NCBI GenBank assembly: GCA_002343485.1
Contig: DDST01000077.1
Location: 1-64,000, forward strand
Reading direction: 5' to 3'
Length of the DNA stretch: 64,000 nt
Source of the DNA: Proteobacteria bacterium UBA2383
GTDB taxonomy: Bacteria > Pseudomonadota > Gammaproteobacteria > Competibacterales > Competibacteraceae
In this document: positions 1 to 11,785 of the stretch, one piece after another
Layout of the letters: the number at the start of each line of letters is the position of its first letter
Position numbering within the stretch: the stretch's first letter is position 1
The notes under the pieces: generated by a model
Told to the model about the DNA's origin: nothing
The model's input: only the letters and a program-made list of their open reading frames with translations
Databases searched by the model: none
Position numbers and translations under genes: made by a program

Positions 1-92
1 TCTATCTTTAGGTGAATACTCTCTGATATCAAAGTTTCCAGGATTTTTTAGGATATGCGGTTACTAACTAAAGATTCCAGCTTGACTTTAAC

Positions 93-121
93 TTGACATC
101 GGTAAATAGCCCGCCTATAGT
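93..121 (+). promoter_or_regulatory. sigma70-type promoter of the str operon
   Basis: TTGACA at 93-98 and TATAGT at 116-121 are separated by exactly 17 bases. This is close to the sigma70 consensus and is followed by a C-rich discriminator. It lies about 90 bases before rpsL, so it would drive the ribosomal superoperon. A second TTGACT at 82-87 lies just upstream. No mapped start site is available. Confidence 0.7.
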
Positions 122-209
122 TCCGCCTCTTTGCAGACCCGGATTCCAAGTCAGCGCAGGCCCGCTGCCGGGTTGACTGAATTTTATAAGCTTGATTTGG
201 AGTAAGGGA

Positions 210-1086
<877 letters not shown>

Positions 1087-1103
1087 GTCACGAGGATTGA
1101 GTT

Positions 1104-3203
1104 GTGGCCCGCAAAACTCCCATCGAGCGCTATCGTAACCTTGGCGTCATGGCCCATATTGATGCCGGCAAGACGACCGTGACCGAGCGTATTCTGTTCT
1201 ACACAGGTGTCTCCCACAAACTAGGTGAAGTGCACGATGGCGCCGCTACCATGGACTGGATGGTGCAAGAGCAGGAGCGTGGTATCACTATCACCTCTGC
1301 AGCGACCACTTGTTTCTGGCATGGCATGGCTGGCCAGTTCGAAGAACATCGCGTTAATATCATCGATACGCCTGGTCACGTTGATTTCACCATTGAAGTT
1401 GAGCGCTCGCTGCGAGTGTTAGACGGTGCCTGTGCAGTCTTCTGCGCGGTGGGTGGCGTAGAACCGCAATCCGAAACCGTTTGGCGGCAGGCTAATAAGT
1501 ACGGGGTGCCACGGTTAGCATTCGTCAATAAAATGGACCGCGCTGGCGCCGATTTCCTGCGGGTAGTGCAGCAGCTCCAGGATCGCCTGGGTGCCTGTCC
1601 GGTGCCACTTCAATTCCCGATTGGTGCCGAAGATAAGTTCAAAGGTGTGGTCGATCTGGTCAAGATGCAGGCCATCTGGTGGGATGAAGACAGCCTCGGA
1701 ATGAAATTCGAATACGGTGACATTCCTGCTGAGTTGCAGGCCGACTGTGAGGCTTGGCGCGAGAAGATGATCGAGGCTGCCGCTGAATCGTCTGATGAAT
1801 TGATGGAAAAATATCTGGAAGGCGAACCGCTGAGCGAAGACGAAATCCATACCGGGTTGCGTGTCCGGACCATTAAAGGTGAGATCGTGCCTGCCTTGTG
1901 CGGTTCGGCCTTCAAGAATAAGGGCGTGCAGGCGATGTTGGATGCAGCAGTGCGTTACCTGCCATCGCCGATCGATAAGCCACCGGTTAAGGGTGTGCTG
2001 GATGACGCTGCTGAAAGCGAAGGTGAACGGCAAGCTGACGATGCCGCTCCATTTGCAGCTCTGGCCTTCAAGATTGCCACTGATCCCTTTGTTGGTACCC
2101 TGACCTTCATTCGCTGCTACTCTGGCATGGTCAGCTCCGGTGACTCGGTTTACAACCCAGTCAAAGGCCGGCGTGAACGCATCGGCCGTCTAGTGCAGAT
2201 GCATGCTAACAGCCGTGAAGAGATCAAAGAAATTCGCGCTGGTGACATCGCTGCTTGTGTTGGCCTGAAAGACGTAACGACCGGCGATACGTTGTGCAGC
2301 GCCGACCAAGTGATCACCCTGGAGCGGATGGAGTTTCCCGAGCCAGTGATCGCGGTGGCCGTCGAGCCTAAGACTAAAGCGGATCAGGAAAAGATGGGTA
2401 TTGCCCTGAGCAAGCTAGCACAGGAAGATCCTTCGTTCCGGGTTCACACTGATCCTGAGTCGGGACAGACCATCATTTCCGGTATGGGTGAATTGCACTT
2501 GGAGATCATCGTTGACCGCCTCAGACGCGAGTTCAAGGTGGACGCCAACGTCGGTAAGCCGCGCGTCGCCTACCGCGAAACTATCCGTAAGACGGTTGAG
2601 CAGGAAGGCAAGTTCGTGCGCCAATCGGGTGGGCGCGGCCAGTACGGCCATGTCTGGCTGAGGCTGGAGCCGCAGGAACCTGGCGCGGGCTATGAATTCG
2701 TCAATGCCATTGTCGGTGGCGTGGTGCCGCGTGAATACGTCCCAGCAGTTGATAAGGGTGTGCAGGAGCAGATGGAGAAGGGCGTTTTGGCTGGCTATCC
2801 CGTAGTGGATGTCAAAGTCACCATTTTCGATGGTTCCTATCATGAAGTGGATTCCAACGAAATGGCCTTCAAGATTGCTGGTTCTATGGGTTTCAAAGAT
2901 GGAGCTCTCAAGGCTGGCGCCACGCTGCTGGAACCGATCATGAAGGTTGAGGTCGTCACTCCCGAGGATTACATGGGTGATGTGATGGGTGATCTTAACC
3001 GTCGGCGTGGTATGTTACAGGGTATGGATGACTCGCCGTCGGGCAAGGTCATCCGTGCTGAGGTGCCTTTGGCCGAAATGTTTGGCTATGCCACAGACCT
3101 GCGCTCAGCTACTCAGGGTCGCGCGACCTATTCCATGGAATTTGCTAAATATAACGAAGCCCCCGCTAACATTGCGGAGGCAATTATCAAGAAGGCATCC
3201 TGA
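1104..3203 (+). CDS. fusA: translation elongation factor G
   Basis: EF-G is the GTPase that drives translocation of the ribosome and, with RRF, ribosome recycling. The 699-residue protein has all GTPase motifs: AHIDAGKT (G1, near residue 17), DTPGH (G3) and NKMD (G4). Domains II to V follow, ending in YSMEFAKY, the typical domain V motif. It starts at GTG 1104 with CGAGG upstream, 17 bases after rpsG. The length is normal for fusA1-type EF-G. It is the third gene of a canonical rpsL-rpsG-fusA-tuf order. Confidence 0.98.
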   Translation: MARKTPIERYRNLGVMAHIDAGKTTVTERILFYTGVSHKLGEVHDGAATMDWMVQEQERGITITSAATTCFWHGMAGQFEEHRVNIIDTPGHVDFTIEVERSLRVLDGACAVFCAVGGVEPQSETVWRQANKYGVPRLAFVNKMDRAGADFLRVVQQLQDRLGACPVPLQFPIGAEDKFKGVVDLVKMQAIWWDEDSLGMKFEYGDIPAELQADCEAWREKMIEAAAESSDELMEKYLEGEPLSEDEIHTGLRVRTIKGEIVPALCGSAFKNKGVQAMLDAAVRYLPSPIDKPPVKGVLDDAAESEGERQADDAAPFAALAFKIATDPFVGTLTFIRCYSGMVSSGDSVYNPVKGRRERIGRLVQMHANSREEIKEIRAGDIAACVGLKDVTTGDTLCSADQVITLERMEFPEPVIAVAVEPKTKADQEKMGIALSKLAQEDPSFRVHTDPESGQTIISGMGELHLEIIVDRLRREFKVDANVGKPRVAYRETIRKTVEQEGKFVRQSGGRGQYGHVWLRLEPQEPGAGYEFVNAIVGGVVPREYVPAVDKGVQEQMEKGVLAGYPVVDVKVTIFDGSYHEVDSNEMAFKIAGSMGFKDGALKAGATLLEPIMKVEVVTPEDYMGDVMGDLNRRRGMLQGMDDSPSGKVIRAEVPLAEMFGYATDLRSATQGRATYSMEFAKYNEAPANIAEAIIKKAS

Positions 3204-3245
3204 AGCGGTTGCTGAAGAGATTGAATCGGATGGAGTAACAGTACG

Positions 3246-4436
3246 GTGTCCAAAGAAAAGTTTGAGCGCAGCAAGCCGCATGTCAATGTAGGGACGATTG
3301 GCCATGTTGACCATGGTAAGACCACGCTGACGGCGGCGATCACGCGGGTAATGGCCGCCCAGTTTGGTGGGGAATTCAAAGCCTACGACCAGATTGACTC
3401 GGCGCCGGAAGAGAAAGCCCGCGGCATCACCATTGCCACGGCGCATGTTGAATATCAGTCTCCGAAGCGGCACTACGCCCATGTTGACTGCCCTGGGCAT
3501 GCTGACTACATCAAGAACATGATCACCGGTGCTGCACAGATGGACGGTGCGGTGCTGGTTGTTTCAGCGGCGGACGGCCCGATGCCCCAGACCCGCGAGC
3601 ATATTCTGCTCGCCCGGCAGGTAGGTGTCCCCTATGTTGTGGTTTACCTCAACAAAGCCGACATGGTCGATGACCCTGAACTGCTCGAACTGGTGGAGAT
3701 GGAAGTCCGCGAACTGCTTTCCAGTTATGACTTTCCAGGGGACGACCTGCCGATTATCACGGGCTCCGCGCTCAAGGCGCTGGAAGGTGATCAAAGCGAG
3801 CTCGGCGAACCCTCGATCCACAAGCTGGTGGCCGCGATGGACGACTACATCCCGCAACCGCAGCGTGAAATCGACAAACCCTTCCTGATGCCGATTGAAG
3901 ACGTTTTCTCGATTTCCGGGCGCGGCACTGTTGTCACCGGACGGGTCGAGCGCGGGCGAGTCAAAGTTGGCGAAGAAGTCGCCATTGTCGGCATTCGCCC
4001 CACGGTCAAGACCACCTGCACCGGTGTCGAGATGTTCCGCAAGCTTCTGGATCAGGGTGAAGCGGGCGACAACGTAGGTGTTTTGCTGCGTGGCACCAAG
4101 CGAGACGACGTTGAGCGAGGTCAAGTGCTGGCCAAGCCGGGGACGATCACCCCCCACACGCATTTTGAAGCCGAAGTATACGTATTAAGCAAGGAAGAAG
4201 GGGGGCGGCACACCCCGTTTTTCAAGGGCTACCGGCCGCAATTCTACTTTCGCACCACTGACGTGACAGGCTCGGTTGATCTACCGGAAGGGGTCGAGAT
4301 GGTCATGCCGGGGGATAATATACGGATTGTGGTTAGCCTGATCGCACCGATCGCCATGGATGAAGGGTTGCGCTTTGCCATCCGCGAAGGCGGGCGTACT
4401 GTTGGCGCCGGTGTCGTCGCTAAGATTATCGAGTGA
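3246..4436 (+). CDS. tuf: translation elongation factor Tu
   Basis: EF-Tu delivers aminoacyl-tRNA to the ribosomal A site as a GTP complex. The 396-residue product carries [13 protein letters not shown] and NKAD (NKCD in E. coli, a conservative change) and the domain II and III beta barrels. It starts at GTG 3246, 42 bases after fusA, with GGAGTAACA upstream. Its TGA lies just six bases before the rpsJ start, so the str and S10 operons are joined. Many gammaproteobacteria have a second tuf elsewhere. None is in this window. Confidence 0.98.
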   Translation: MSKEKFERSKPHVNVGTIGHVDHGKTTLTAAITRVMAAQFGGEFKAYDQIDSAPEEKARGITIATAHVEYQSPKRHYAHVDCPGHADYIKNMITGAAQMDGAVLVVSAADGPMPQTREHILLARQVGVPYVVVYLNKADMVDDPELLELVEMEVRELLSSYDFPGDDLPIITGSALKALEGDQSELGEPSIHKLVAAMDDYIPQPQREIDKPFLMPIEDVFSISGRGTVVTGRVERGRVKVGEEVAIVGIRPTVKTTCTGVEMFRKLLDQGEAGDNVGVLLRGTKRDDVERGQVLAKPGTITPHTHFEAEVYVLSKEEGGRHTPFFKGYRPQFYFRTTDVTGSVDLPEGVEMVMPGDNIRIVVSLIAPIAMDEGLRFAIREGGRTVGAGVVAKIIE

Positions 4437-4441
4437 GCGTC

Positions 4442-4753
4442 ATGACCAGCCAACGCATTCGCATCCGCCTCAAGGCATTTGACCATCGGTTGATTGATCA
4501 GTCGGCACGGGAAATCGTCGAGACAGCCCGGCGCACCGGTGCCCAGGTACGCGGACCGATTCCGCTGCCGACCAAAATTGAGCGTTTCACCGTTTTGGTC
4601 TCGCCGCATGTCAACAAGGATGCTCGCGATCAATATGAGTTGCGCACCCACAAACGTCTCATGGATATTGTGGACCCAACTGACAAGACGGTCGACGCAC
4701 TGATGCGACTTGATCTCGCTGCTGGTGTGGATGTGCAGATTAAATTGAATTAG
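4442..4753 (+). CDS. rpsJ: 30S ribosomal protein S10
   Basis: S10 is a head protein of the small subunit and, as NusE, a partner of NusB and NusG in antitermination. The 103-residue form from ATG 4442 ([13 protein letters not shown]) matches the family N-terminus and length. An in-frame GTG at 4433 would overlap the tuf stop and add three residues. The gene follows tuf by five bases, and the ribosome binding site must lie inside the end of tuf. It begins the S10 cluster. Confidence 0.97.
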   Translation: MTSQRIRIRLKAFDHRLIDQSAREIVETARRTGAQVRGPIPLPTKIERFTVLVSPHVNKDARDQYELRTHKRLMDIVDPTDKTVDALMRLDLAAGVDVQIKLN

Positions 4754-4814
4754 GCGATGCCCTGAAAGCAATCACTTTAGGTCAGGTTTTGCGCTTGACT
4801 TCCTTGTCGATTAT

Positions 4815-4833
4815 GAGGGGCAGCCTTCCCCTC
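4815..4833 (+). promoter_or_regulatory. hairpin in the rpsJ-rplC spacer
   Basis: GAGGGG at 4815-4820 and CCCCTC at 4828-4833 form a perfect six-pair stem with a seven-base loop. It lies in the 115-base spacer between rpsJ and rplC, where neighbouring spacers are mostly 0-50 bases. A TTGACT at 4795-4800 could be part of an internal promoter. A role in ribosomal-protein feedback is only a guess. Confidence 0.35.
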
Positions 4834-4868
4834 CTCTGATCCAGGTTATGCTTTAGAGGTTGAGTAAA

Positions 4869-5513
4869 ATGGCAATAGGACTCATCGGCCGTAAAGCCGG
4901 TATGACCCGGGTATTCACCGAAGACGGTGCTTCGATACCCGTGACTCTGATTGAGGTTGAACCCAACCGTGTCACTCAGGTCAAGACAGAGGAAGCTGAC
5001 GGTTACCGCGCCCTGCAAGTCGCTGTGGGGGAGCGTCGCTCCAGCCGCGTGACCAAACCCCTGTCTGGCCACTTCGCTAAAGCTGGCGTTGCGCCAGGTC
5101 GCGGCTTATGGGAGTTTCGCTTGGCAGATGGTGAGGGCGTTGGCATTGACGTTGGTGCCGAGTTGACCGTGGACCGGTTCCAGGTGGGCCAAAAAGTTGA
5201 TGTCACTGGCACAACCATCGGCAAAGGTTTCGCTGGTACGATCAAGCGCCATCATTTTCGCAGCCAGCGTGCTAGTCACGGCAATTCGCGTTCGCATCGT
5301 GCCCCCGGTTCTATCGGTCAGAACCAGAGTCCCGGCCGGGTATTTAAGGGCAAAAAAATGGCAGGCCATCTTGGTGCAGTACAACGCTGTGTACAAAACC
5401 TGGAAGTGATCCGGGTGGATGCCGAGCGTAACCTGTTGGCTATCAAGGGCGCAATTCCCGGTCATAAAGGTGGCGATGTGATGGTTCGACCCGCCGTGAA
5501 GGTACGCCAGTAA
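4869..5513 (+). CDS. rplC: 50S ribosomal protein L3
   Basis: L3 is one of the first proteins bound to 23S rRNA. It reaches toward the peptidyl transferase centre. From ATG 4869 the product is 214 residues, beginning [16 protein letters not shown], which aligns with the family start. A TTG at 4860 would add MSK and would overlap the AGAGG ribosome binding site, so I prefer the ATG. The long extension loop ([20 protein letters not shown]) that carries the PrmB-methylated Gln is present. rplD follows after nine bases. Confidence 0.97.
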   Translation: MAIGLIGRKAGMTRVFTEDGASIPVTLIEVEPNRVTQVKTEEADGYRALQVAVGERRSSRVTKPLSGHFAKAGVAPGRGLWEFRLADGEGVGIDVGAELTVDRFQVGQKVDVTGTTIGKGFAGTIKRHHFRSQRASHGNSRSHRAPGSIGQNQSPGRVFKGKKMAGHLGAVQRCVQNLEVIRVDAERNLLAIKGAIPGHKGGDVMVRPAVKVRQ

Positions 5514-5522
5514 GGAGGCGAT

Positions 5523-6149
5523 ATGGAGCTTCAGGTTAAAAACGCGAGCGGTGGGGCACCTAGTCAGATTACGGTCCCCGAAGGGGTTTTTGCCCGTCCG
5601 TTCAATGAAACCTTAGTGCATCAGGTGGTTGTTGCTTACTTGGCGGGCGCTCGTGCTGGCACCCGTGCCCAAAAGAGCCGCGCTCAAGTGAGCGGTGGTG
5701 GTAGCAAGCCTTGGCGGCAGAAAGGAACGGGGCGTGCCCGTGCTGGCAGCACCCGTGGCCCTATTTGGCGAGGAGGTGGCGTGACCTTTGCTGCCCGTCC
5801 ACAGGATCACTCTCAAAAAGTTAACCGCAAGATGTATCGCGTTGCGATGCGTGCCATCTTTTCCGAGTTGTTACGCCAAAACCGGCTGCTTGTGGTGGAA
5901 GAGCTGACCCTCCCAGAGATCAAAACTAAACAAATGATCGCTCGGCTGGCAACGATGGGTCTTGCTGATCAGCGTCGGGTGTTGCTGGTGAACGAAGGGA
6001 TTGACCTCAATCTCTATCTGTCATCGCGTAACCTGGGTCAAGTGGCAATCAGCGACGTGTCTGGTCTGGATCCGGTTAGTCTGGTCAGTGCCGATACCGT
6101 GGTCATGACGGCTGGAGCTGTGCAACGTGTTGGGGAGTGGCTGGGATGA
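5523..6149 (+). CDS. rplD: 50S ribosomal protein L4
   Basis: L4 lines the nascent-peptide exit tunnel and, in E. coli, represses its own S10 operon at transcription and translation. The 208-residue protein has the basic tunnel loop ([25 protein letters not shown]). AAGGAGG stands just before the ATG. It has the usual length of about 200 residues. Its TGA overlaps the rplW start codon (ATGA), a sign of coupled translation. Confidence 0.97.
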   Translation: MELQVKNASGGAPSQITVPEGVFARPFNETLVHQVVVAYLAGARAGTRAQKSRAQVSGGGSKPWRQKGTGRARAGSTRGPIWRGGGVTFAARPQDHSQKVNRKMYRVAMRAIFSELLRQNRLLVVEELTLPEIKTKQMIARLATMGLADQRRVLLVNEGIDLNLYLSSRNLGQVAISDVSGLDPVSLVSADTVVMTAGAVQRVGEWLG

Positions 6150-6445
6150 ATAATCAGGAACGCTTGATGAAAATTCTGCTAGCCCCGCACCTTTCTGAGA
6201 AGGCTAACCGGGTTGCTGAGCGCTATAACCAGGTCGTGTTCAAAGTGCTGTGTGATGCTACAAAGCCGGAAATCAAGGATGCCGTCGAATTAATGTTCAA
6301 CGTCAAGGTTCAGGGTGTTACAGTGGCCAACGTTAAGGGCAAGCGTAAACGCTTCGGGGCGATTTACGGGCAGCGTTCAGACTGGAAAAAAGCCTATGTG
6401 TCTCTGGAGTCCGGCCAGGAAATCGATTTTCTGGTGGCGGAGTGA
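6146..6445 (+). CDS. rplW: 50S ribosomal protein L23
   Basis: L23 sits at the exit of the nascent-chain tunnel and docks trigger factor and SRP. The 99-residue product from ATG 6146 ([15 protein letters not shown]) fits the family. An in-frame start nine bases earlier lies inside rplD and adds nothing conserved. Motifs ISEKA-like [10 protein letters not shown] and VKGKRKRFG are present. The start codon overlaps the rplD stop. rplB follows after 50 bases. Confidence 0.97.
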   Translation: MNNQERLMKILLAPHLSEKANRVAERYNQVVFKVLCDATKPEIKDAVELMFNVKVQGVTVANVKGKRKRFGAIYGQRSDWKKAYVSLESGQEIDFLVAE

Positions 6446-6495
6446 GTGAGCAGGTTTTATGCTGCCCCGTTATCTACAGGATGAGGTGAATTCCC

Positions 6496-7320
6496 ATGCC
6501 CCTTGTTAAGACTAAACCGACCTCGCCCGGTCGGCGGTTTGTAGTCAAGGTTGTCAATCCCGAACTGCATAAAGGCCGTCCCTATGCACCGCTGCTGGAG
6601 AAGCAGTCACGCAAGGGTGGCCGCAACAATATGGGCCGCATTACTACCCGGCATCAGGGTGGTGGCCACAAACAACATTATCGGCTGATCGACTTTAAAC
6701 GTGACAAAGATAACATCTTGGCGCGGGTCGAGCGGTTGGAATATGATCCAAATCGTAGTGCCCACATCGCGCTTCTGCTGTATGCTGATGGTGAGCGCCG
6801 TTACATTATTGCCCCGCGCAATGTCCATGCTGGTGACAGCCTGATGTCAGGACCGGCAGCACCAATCAAGCCAGGCAATACCTTGCCATTGCGCAACGTG
6901 CCAGTTGGCAGCCAAATACATTGCGTGGAGCTGCGGCCAGGCAAAGGTGCGCAGCTTGCTCGTAGCGCTGGCGCTGCCGTGCAGCTAGTTGCACGGGAAG
7001 GCAGTTATGCTACTCTGCGGTTACGTTCTGGCGAAATTCGTAAGGTTCATGCAGACTGCAAAGCCACCATTGGCGAAGTAGGAAACGCGGAGCATAACCT
7101 GCGCTCACTGGGTAAAGCTGGTGCTCAGCGCTGGCGCGGTATCCGGCCTACCGTCCGTGGTGTGGCCATGAATCCGGTCGATCACCCGCATGGTGGTGGC
7201 GAAGGCCGCACCTCTGGTGGACGCCATCCAGTGTCACCGTGGGGTGTTCCAACCAAGGGCTATAAGACCCGTTCAAATAAGCGCACTGACAAGTTGATTG
7301 TGCGTCGGCGTAAGAAATAG
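6496..7320 (+). CDS. rplB: 50S ribosomal protein L2
   Basis: L2 is a highly conserved 23S rRNA binder needed for subunit association and peptidyl transferase activity. The 274-residue product starts [15 protein letters not shown] and includes the C-terminal [15 protein letters not shown] segment with the conserved histidine of the HPHGGG motif. GATGAGGTG upstream serves as ribosome binding site. Length and motifs are normal. Confidence 0.98.
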   Translation: MPLVKTKPTSPGRRFVVKVVNPELHKGRPYAPLLEKQSRKGGRNNMGRITTRHQGGGHKQHYRLIDFKRDKDNILARVERLEYDPNRSAHIALLLYADGERRYIIAPRNVHAGDSLMSGPAAPIKPGNTLPLRNVPVGSQIHCVELRPGKGAQLARSAGAAVQLVAREGSYATLRLRSGEIRKVHADCKATIGEVGNAEHNLRSLGKAGAQRWRGIRPTVRGVAMNPVDHPHGGGEGRTSGGRHPVSPWGVPTKGYKTRSNKRTDKLIVRRRKK

Positions 7321-7349
7321 GACAGGCTGAACCGAGAGGATAAGTTAAG

Positions 7350-7622
7350 GTGCCACGCTCGATTAAGAAAGGCCCGTTTGTTGATCTCCACCTAGCCAAG
7401 AAGGTGGAGCAGGCGGTTGCCACGAATGCCAAGCGTCCGATCAAGACTTGGTCACGGCGCTCGATGATCCTGCCGGAGATGATCGGGTTGACCATCGCTG
7501 TGCATAATGGCCGCCAGCATGTGCCGGTTTTGGTCACCGAAAATATGGTCGGCCATAAGCTGGGTGAGTTTGCTGCGACCCGTACCTATCGCGGACATGC
7601 CGCAGATAAGAAATCTAAGTAA
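7350..7622 (+). CDS. rpsS: 30S ribosomal protein S19
   Basis: S19 forms a complex with S13 in the head of the small subunit and contacts the A-site tRNA and subunit bridge B1a. The 90-residue product starts [11 protein letters not shown] after the initiator and ends in the basic tail [17 protein letters not shown] typical of S19. It uses GTG at 7350 with GAGAGGATAAG upstream. It is followed by rplV after 12 bases. Confidence 0.97.
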   Translation: MPRSIKKGPFVDLHLAKKVEQAVATNAKRPIKTWSRRSMILPEMIGLTIAVHNGRQHVPVLVTENMVGHKLGEFAATRTYRGHAADKKSK

Positions 7623-7634
7623 AGGGGCGATTCG

Positions 7635-7964
7635 ATGCAAGCTGTCGCTATTTTAAAACATGCCCGCATCTCGCCGCAAAAGGCCCGGCTGGTGGCGGAT
7701 CAGATCCGCACGCTACCGGTGGGGAGGGCTTTAGAAGTTCTGACTTTCAGTAACAAGAAAGCAGCTCAACTGGTCAAAGGCGTTCTAGAATCAGCTATCG
7801 CCAACGCCGAGCACAACGAAGGCGCTGATATTGATGAGTTGAAGGTATCTGCGATTTGCGTAGATTGTGGTCCAGTATTGAAGCGGATGCATGCCCGAGC
7901 TAAGGGACGCGGCAACCGTATTGTCAAACGCACCAGCCATATTACCGTCACTGTCGCCGAATAG
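7635..7964 (+). CDS. rplV: 50S ribosomal protein L22
   Basis: L22 spans the large subunit and forms, with L4, the constriction of the exit tunnel. The 109-residue product contains [24 protein letters not shown] and the tunnel hairpin around [14 protein letters not shown]. The ATG at 7635 follows AAAGGGGCGA. Length is typical, and no macrolide-resistance-type insertion is apparent in the loop. Confidence 0.97.
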   Translation: MQAVAILKHARISPQKARLVADQIRTLPVGRALEVLTFSNKKAAQLVKGVLESAIANAEHNEGADIDELKVSAICVDCGPVLKRMHARAKGRGNRIVKRTSHITVTVAE

Positions 7965-7982
7965 GTTAGGAGTAATAACGAC

Positions 7983-8666
7983 ATGGGTCAGAAAGTCAGT
8001 CCCACGGGCATACGGTTGGGGATAGCGTCCGACTGGACCTCCAAGTGGTATGCTAGTAGTAAGAATTTTCCCGATTTGCTGGAAACCGACCTTAAAGTGC
8101 GGCAATTCTTGAAGAAGAAGTTGTCCACTGCCTCAGTTAGCCGGATTCAAGTTGAGCGGCCAGCGCGGTTGGCGCGCATCACTATTCATACGGCTCGGCC
8201 GGGTGTGGTGATTGGCAAGAAAGGTGAAGATATCGAAGCCCTGCGCAAAGAAGTAGCTCAGATGATGGGGCTAGATGTGAAGGATCTTCAAGTTAATATT
8301 GAGGAGATTCGCAAGCCGGAGCTCGATGCGCAATTGGTTGCGGAAAGCGTCGCCCAGCAATTGGAACGGCGTATCATGTTTCGCCGTGCTATGAAACGCA
8401 CGGTTGCCAATGCTATGCGCTTGGGCGCGCTTGGGATTAAAATACAGGTATCTGGCCGGTTGAATGGCGCAGAAATTGCCCGTAGCGAGTGGACTCGTGA
8501 AGGGCGGGTTCCTCTGCATACCCTACGCGCTAATATCGATTATGGCTTGGCCGAAGCCCAAACCACCTATGGTGTGATTGGAATTAAAGTCTGGATTTTC
8601 AAAGGCGAAGTATTCGGCTTGGAACGGCAAGGCGAGACCAAATCCGAAAAAGCAGCAGCGAACTGA
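7983..8666 (+). CDS. rpsC: 30S ribosomal protein S3
   Basis: S3 is at the mRNA entry channel and contributes to ribosomal helicase activity. The 227-residue protein starts [13 protein letters not shown] and has the KH-domain signature [15 protein letters not shown]. Its C-terminal domain includes [20 protein letters not shown] precedes the ATG. The length is normal for gammaproteobacteria. Confidence 0.98.
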   Translation: MGQKVSPTGIRLGIASDWTSKWYASSKNFPDLLETDLKVRQFLKKKLSTASVSRIQVERPARLARITIHTARPGVVIGKKGEDIEALRKEVAQMMGLDVKDLQVNIEEIRKPELDAQLVAESVAQQLERRIMFRRAMKRTVANAMRLGALGIKIQVSGRLNGAEIARSEWTREGRVPLHTLRANIDYGLAEAQTTYGVIGIKVWIFKGEVFGLERQGETKSEKAAAN

Positions 8667-8735
8667 GAATTTGGGCAGGGTTGCGGAACTCCGCATTGTG
8701 TTGCGGAGTTCGTTGTTTTATAGACGAGAAGAAAC

Positions 8736-9149
8736 ATGTTACAGCCGAAAAGAACGAAATTTCGCAAACAGCGCAAGGGACGCAACCGTGGCTTCGCGAC
8801 CAGCGGTGCTCAGGTGAGTTTCGGCGAGTATGGATTGAAAGCCACCACTCGCGGCTTGTTGACTGCTCGCCAGATTGAGGCTGCACGTCGGGCAATCAAC
8901 CGCTACATCAAACGTGGTGGTAAGGTATGGATTCGCATTTTCCCAGACAAGCCAATTACTAAGAAGCCTTTAGAAGTGCGTATGGGTAGCGGCAAGGGCA
9001 ATGTCGAGTACTGGGTGGCTAAAATCAAGCCTGGCTGCGTATTGTATGAAGTAGAAGGTGTGCCTGAACCGGTTGCACGCGAGGCTTTTCGGCTGGCAGC
9101 CGCCAAGCTTCCGGTGCAAACAGCCTTTGTGAGCCGAATGGTGATGTGA
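8736..9149 (+). CDS. rplP: 50S ribosomal protein L16
   Basis: L16 lies near the A-site tRNA elbow and is a late assembly protein. The 137-residue product starts [19 protein letters not shown] and contains FGEYGLKA and [14 protein letters not shown], as in other L16 proteins. The Arg in the VRMGSGKG region, which YcfD hydroxylates in E. coli, is present. Its TGA shares one base with the rpmC ATG. The 69 bases after rpsC contain a small GGAACTCCGC/GCGGAGTTC inverted repeat (8685-8711). Confidence 0.97.
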   Translation: MLQPKRTKFRKQRKGRNRGFATSGAQVSFGEYGLKATTRGLLTARQIEAARRAINRYIKRGGKVWIRIFPDKPITKKPLEVRMGSGKGNVEYWVAKIKPGCVLYEVEGVPEPVAREAFRLAAAKLPVQTAFVSRMVM

Positions 9150-9343
9150 TGAAAGCGAGCGAACTGCGGCAGAAAAGTACGGATGAGTTGAGACAGGAGC
9201 TGCTGGCGTTGTTGCGTGAGCAATTCAACCTGCGCATGCAAAAAGCAACTAACCAAGCCAACAAGCCCCATCTGTTTCGGCAGGCGCGGCGTAGTATCGC
9301 CCGGGTCAAGATGGTTTTGAGTGAGAAGGCAGCTCAGGTATGA
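9149..9343 (+). CDS. rpmC: 50S ribosomal protein L29
   Basis: L29 sits beside L23 at the tunnel exit and contributes to docking of trigger factor. From ATG 9149 the product is 64 residues and starts [19 protein letters not shown], a standard two-helix L29. A GTG one codon earlier is less likely. The start overlaps the rplP stop by one base, and the stop overlaps the rpsQ start. Confidence 0.96.
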   Translation: MKASELRQKSTDELRQELLALLREQFNLRMQKATNQANKPHLFRQARRSIARVKMVLSEKAAQV

Positions 9344-9600
9344 CAATGGAAACCCAGATGGAACGCACCCTGACAGGGCGTGTAACGAGCAATAAGATGG
9401 ATAAAACCATCACCGTAGTTATTGAGCGATTGGTCAAACATCCGGTGTATGGCAAATACATTCGCCGAACCACAAAATTGCATGCTCATGACGAACAGAA
9501 TGAGTGTCGCGAAGGTGACATGGTCACTATCAAGCAATGTCGGCCGCTATCCAAAACCAAGTCCTGGATGCTAGTGTCAGTGGTCAATCGCGCCCAATGA
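9340..9600 (+). CDS. rpsQ: 30S ribosomal protein S17
   Basis: S17 is a primary 16S rRNA binder in the body of the small subunit. The 86-residue product has [18 protein letters not shown] and the [13 protein letters not shown] segment of the OB fold. The first ATG at 9340 overlaps the rpmC stop as ATGA. An ATG at 9346 is an alternative, and the family does not decide between them. Confidence 0.95.
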   Translation: MTMETQMERTLTGRVTSNKMDKTITVVIERLVKHPVYGKYIRRTTKLHAHDEQNECREGDMVTIKQCRPLSKTKSWMLVSVVNRAQ

Positions 9601-9652
9601 GTGAAACGGGCGCGGCCGGTCCTTTTCCAACTCCGTGAAGGGAATGTAGAAC

Positions 9653-10021
9653 ATGATTCAGATGCAAACGATGTTGGAAGTCGCCGATAACAGCGGTGCC
9701 CGCCGGTTGATGTGCATCAAGGTGCTGGGCGGTTCCCACCGCCGCTATGCGCATATTGGCGACGTTATCAAAGTCAGCGTTAAGGACGCAATTCCCCGAG
9801 GCAAAGTAAGCAAGGGCGAAGTCTACAACGCTGTAGTTGTGCGCACCCGTAAAGGTGTGCGCCGGCCTGACGGTTCTCTGATCCGCTTTGATGGCAACGC
9901 TGCGGTGCTGTTGAACAACAAGCTCGAGCCGATTGGTACCCGCATCTTTGGGCCGGTGACCCGTGAGTTGCGTGGCGAGCGGTTTATGAAAATTATTTCC
10001 CTAGCCCCTGAAGTGCTTTGA
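9653..10021 (+). CDS. rplN: 50S ribosomal protein L14
   Basis: L14 is at the subunit interface, forms bridge B8 and is the target of the silencing factor RsfS. The 122-residue protein starts [27 protein letters not shown], unmistakable for L14, and ends PEVL as usual. GAAGGGAATG lies upstream. It conventionally opens the spc operon. Here it follows rpsQ by 52 bases with no terminator between them. Confidence 0.98.
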   Translation: MIQMQTMLEVADNSGARRLMCIKVLGGSHRRYAHIGDVIKVSVKDAIPRGKVSKGEVYNAVVVRTRKGVRRPDGSLIRFDGNAAVLLNNKLEPIGTRIFGPVTRELRGERFMKIISLAPEVL

Positions 10022-10040
10022 GGCAGGAGGAAGGTAAGTC

Positions 10041-10376
10041 ATGCGCAGAATTCGAAAAGATGACGAGGTGATCGTCATCACCGGCAAGGACAAAGGCCGG
10101 CGTGGTAAGGTAATGCGAGTGGTGGAGAATGGTGAGCGGGTCATTGTGGCCAGTGTTAACATGATCAAGCGCCATACTAAACCTAATCCGGCACGTAATG
10201 TAGCCGGTGGTATTATCGAGCGGGAAGCAGCAATGCATATCTCCAACGTGATGCTGTTTAATCCGATGACTAAGAAAGGTGACCGGGTTGGTTTCCGGGT
10301 TCTAGAAGATGGCCGCAAGGTGCGCTACTTCAAGTCCAATAATGAAGTTGTGGATGTTGTGGGGAATCCGTCATGA
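10041..10376 (+). CDS. rplX: 50S ribosomal protein L24
   Basis: L24 is an assembly initiator of the large subunit. The 111-residue protein has the KOW motif ([18 protein letters not shown]) at the N-terminus and the [22 protein letters not shown] segment. GGCAGGAGGAAGG precedes the ATG, a strong ribosome binding site. It overlaps rplE by four bases (ATGA). Confidence 0.97.
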   Translation: MRRIRKDDEVIVITGKDKGRRGKVMRVVENGERVIVASVNMIKRHTKPNPARNVAGGIIEREAAMHISNVMLFNPMTKKGDRVGFRVLEDGRKVRYFKSNNEVVDVVGNPS

Positions 10377-10912
10377 CCCGGCTTCAACAGTATTATCAGG
10401 AAACGGCTGCACCAAAGTTGCGCGAACAGTTTAATTACCGCAATGTGATGGAAATACCACGCATCACTAAAATTACCCTGAACATGGGGGTGGGTGAGGC
10501 AGTGGCTGATAAGAAGATTATGGACCATGCGGTTAGCAATCTGACTCAGATTGCCGGTCAAAAACCCATCGTAACGTTGTCGCGCAAGTCTATTGCAGGT
10601 TTCAAAATCCGTGATGGTTGGCCAATCGGTTGCAAAGTTACCCTTCGGCGTAACCGGATGTATGAATTTCTGGATCGCTTAGTCAATATCGCGATTCCCC
10701 GTATTCGTGATTTTCGCGGTTTCAGCGCCCGTGCCTTTGATGGTCGCGGCAACTATAGTCTGGGTGTGCGCGAGCAGATCATTTTTCCAGAAATCGATTA
10801 CGACAAGATCGACGCTATTCGTGGCCTGGATATTACGATTACCACGACAGCACGTACCGACGAGGAAGGTCGCGCATTGTTAGCAGCGTTTAATTTTCCG
10901 TTCCGGAACTGA
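10373..10912 (+). CDS. rplE: 50S ribosomal protein L5
   Basis: L5 binds 5S rRNA and forms the central protuberance. The 179-residue product contains [32 protein letters not shown] and the ending AFNFPFRN, all standard. Its start overlaps the rplX stop. In E. coli this junction is the S8 binding site that controls the spc operon. The corresponding sequence here would need RNA folding to judge. Confidence 0.97.
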   Translation: MTRLQQYYQETAAPKLREQFNYRNVMEIPRITKITLNMGVGEAVADKKIMDHAVSNLTQIAGQKPIVTLSRKSIAGFKIRDGWPIGCKVTLRRNRMYEFLDRLVNIAIPRIRDFRGFSARAFDGRGNYSLGVREQIIFPEIDYDKIDAIRGLDITITTTARTDEEGRALLAAFNFPFRN

Positions 10913-10922
10913 GGATTCGATC

Positions 10923-11228
10923 GTGGCGAAACTGAGTATGATTAATCGCGAAGCCAAGCGTGCACGTATCGTCCAACAGTATGCCGCCCGGCGGGCTGCA
11001 CTCAAGGAAGTGATTCGTAACCCGGCTAATACCGATGAACAACGGCGCGAAGCACAGAGAAAATTGCAAATGCAACCGCGTGACGCTAGCCCAAGCCGCT
11101 TGCACAACCGCTGTCGGCTGACGGGACGGCCGCATGGTTTCTATCGCAAGTTCGGCTTAGGACGTAACAAGTTGCGGGAAGCTACCATGCGAGGTGATGT
11201 GCCCGGTTTGCGTAAGGGAAGTTGGTAG
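10923..11228 (+). CDS. rpsN: 30S ribosomal protein S14
   Basis: S14 is a head protein next to S10 and S19. The 101-residue product is the zinc-free long form (no CxxC pair) typical of proteobacteria, with [18 protein letters not shown] and [17 protein letters not shown] motifs. It uses GTG at 10923 after GAGGATTCGATC. A 145-base spacer follows before rpsH. Confidence 0.97.
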   Translation: MAKLSMINREAKRARIVQQYAARRAALKEVIRNPANTDEQRREAQRKLQMQPRDASPSRLHNRCRLTGRPHGFYRKFGLGRNKLREATMRGDVPGLRKGSW

Positions 11229-11373
11229 ATTAGCGAGCGAAGGCCGATTGTGGAAATTGAGTAGCGGGTAGGAACGTTTCCTGTTTTCCCTCTCTCCCAT
11301 CGATTTAAGTTCAGGGGTTGCCCTACCTGCATTGGTGTGCCCCGTGACTGACTGCGTGGAGTTGATTGATATT

Positions 11374-11772
11374 ATGAGTATGACGGACCCCATCGCGGAT
11401 ATGCTGACACGTATCCGCAATGCCCAGGCCGCCGCTAAGGCCCAGGTGATCATGCCAGCATCCAAGTTGAAGGCAGCAATTGCCCGGGTGCTACAAGACG
11501 AAGGTTATATTATCGGCTTTGCCGTTGTGCCCACTACAGCAGGTAAAGCTGAACTCACCATCACCCTGAAATACTTTGAGGGCCGACCGGTCATTGAACG
11601 CATTGAGCGAGTTAGCAAACCCAGCCGGCGGGTATTTCGCGGCAAAGACAAATTGCCTAAGGTCATGAATGGCTTGGGGGTGGCAATTATCTCCACGTCC
11701 AAGGGGCTGATGAGCGATCGCGCTGCTCGCACCGCCGGTCATGGTGGTGAAGTCCTGTGCGTCATCGCATAG
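11374..11772 (+). CDS. rpsH: 30S ribosomal protein S8
   Basis: S8 is a primary 16S rRNA binder and, in E. coli, the repressor of the spc operon. From ATG 11374 the product is 132 residues and starts [20 protein letters not shown], aligning exactly with the family. The reading frame is open back to 11332, but that stretch encodes no family sequence. The 145-base gap upstream has GGTAGG (11267-11272) able to pair with CCTACC (11322-11327). This is a possible leader structure. Confidence 0.97.
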   Translation: MSMTDPIADMLTRIRNAQAAAKAQVIMPASKLKAAIARVLQDEGYIIGFAVVPTTAGKAELTITLKYFEGRPVIERIERVSKPSRRVFRGKDKLPKVMNGLGVAIISTSKGLMSDRAARTAGHGGEVLCVIA

Positions 11773-11785
11773 AGGAGGATCAATC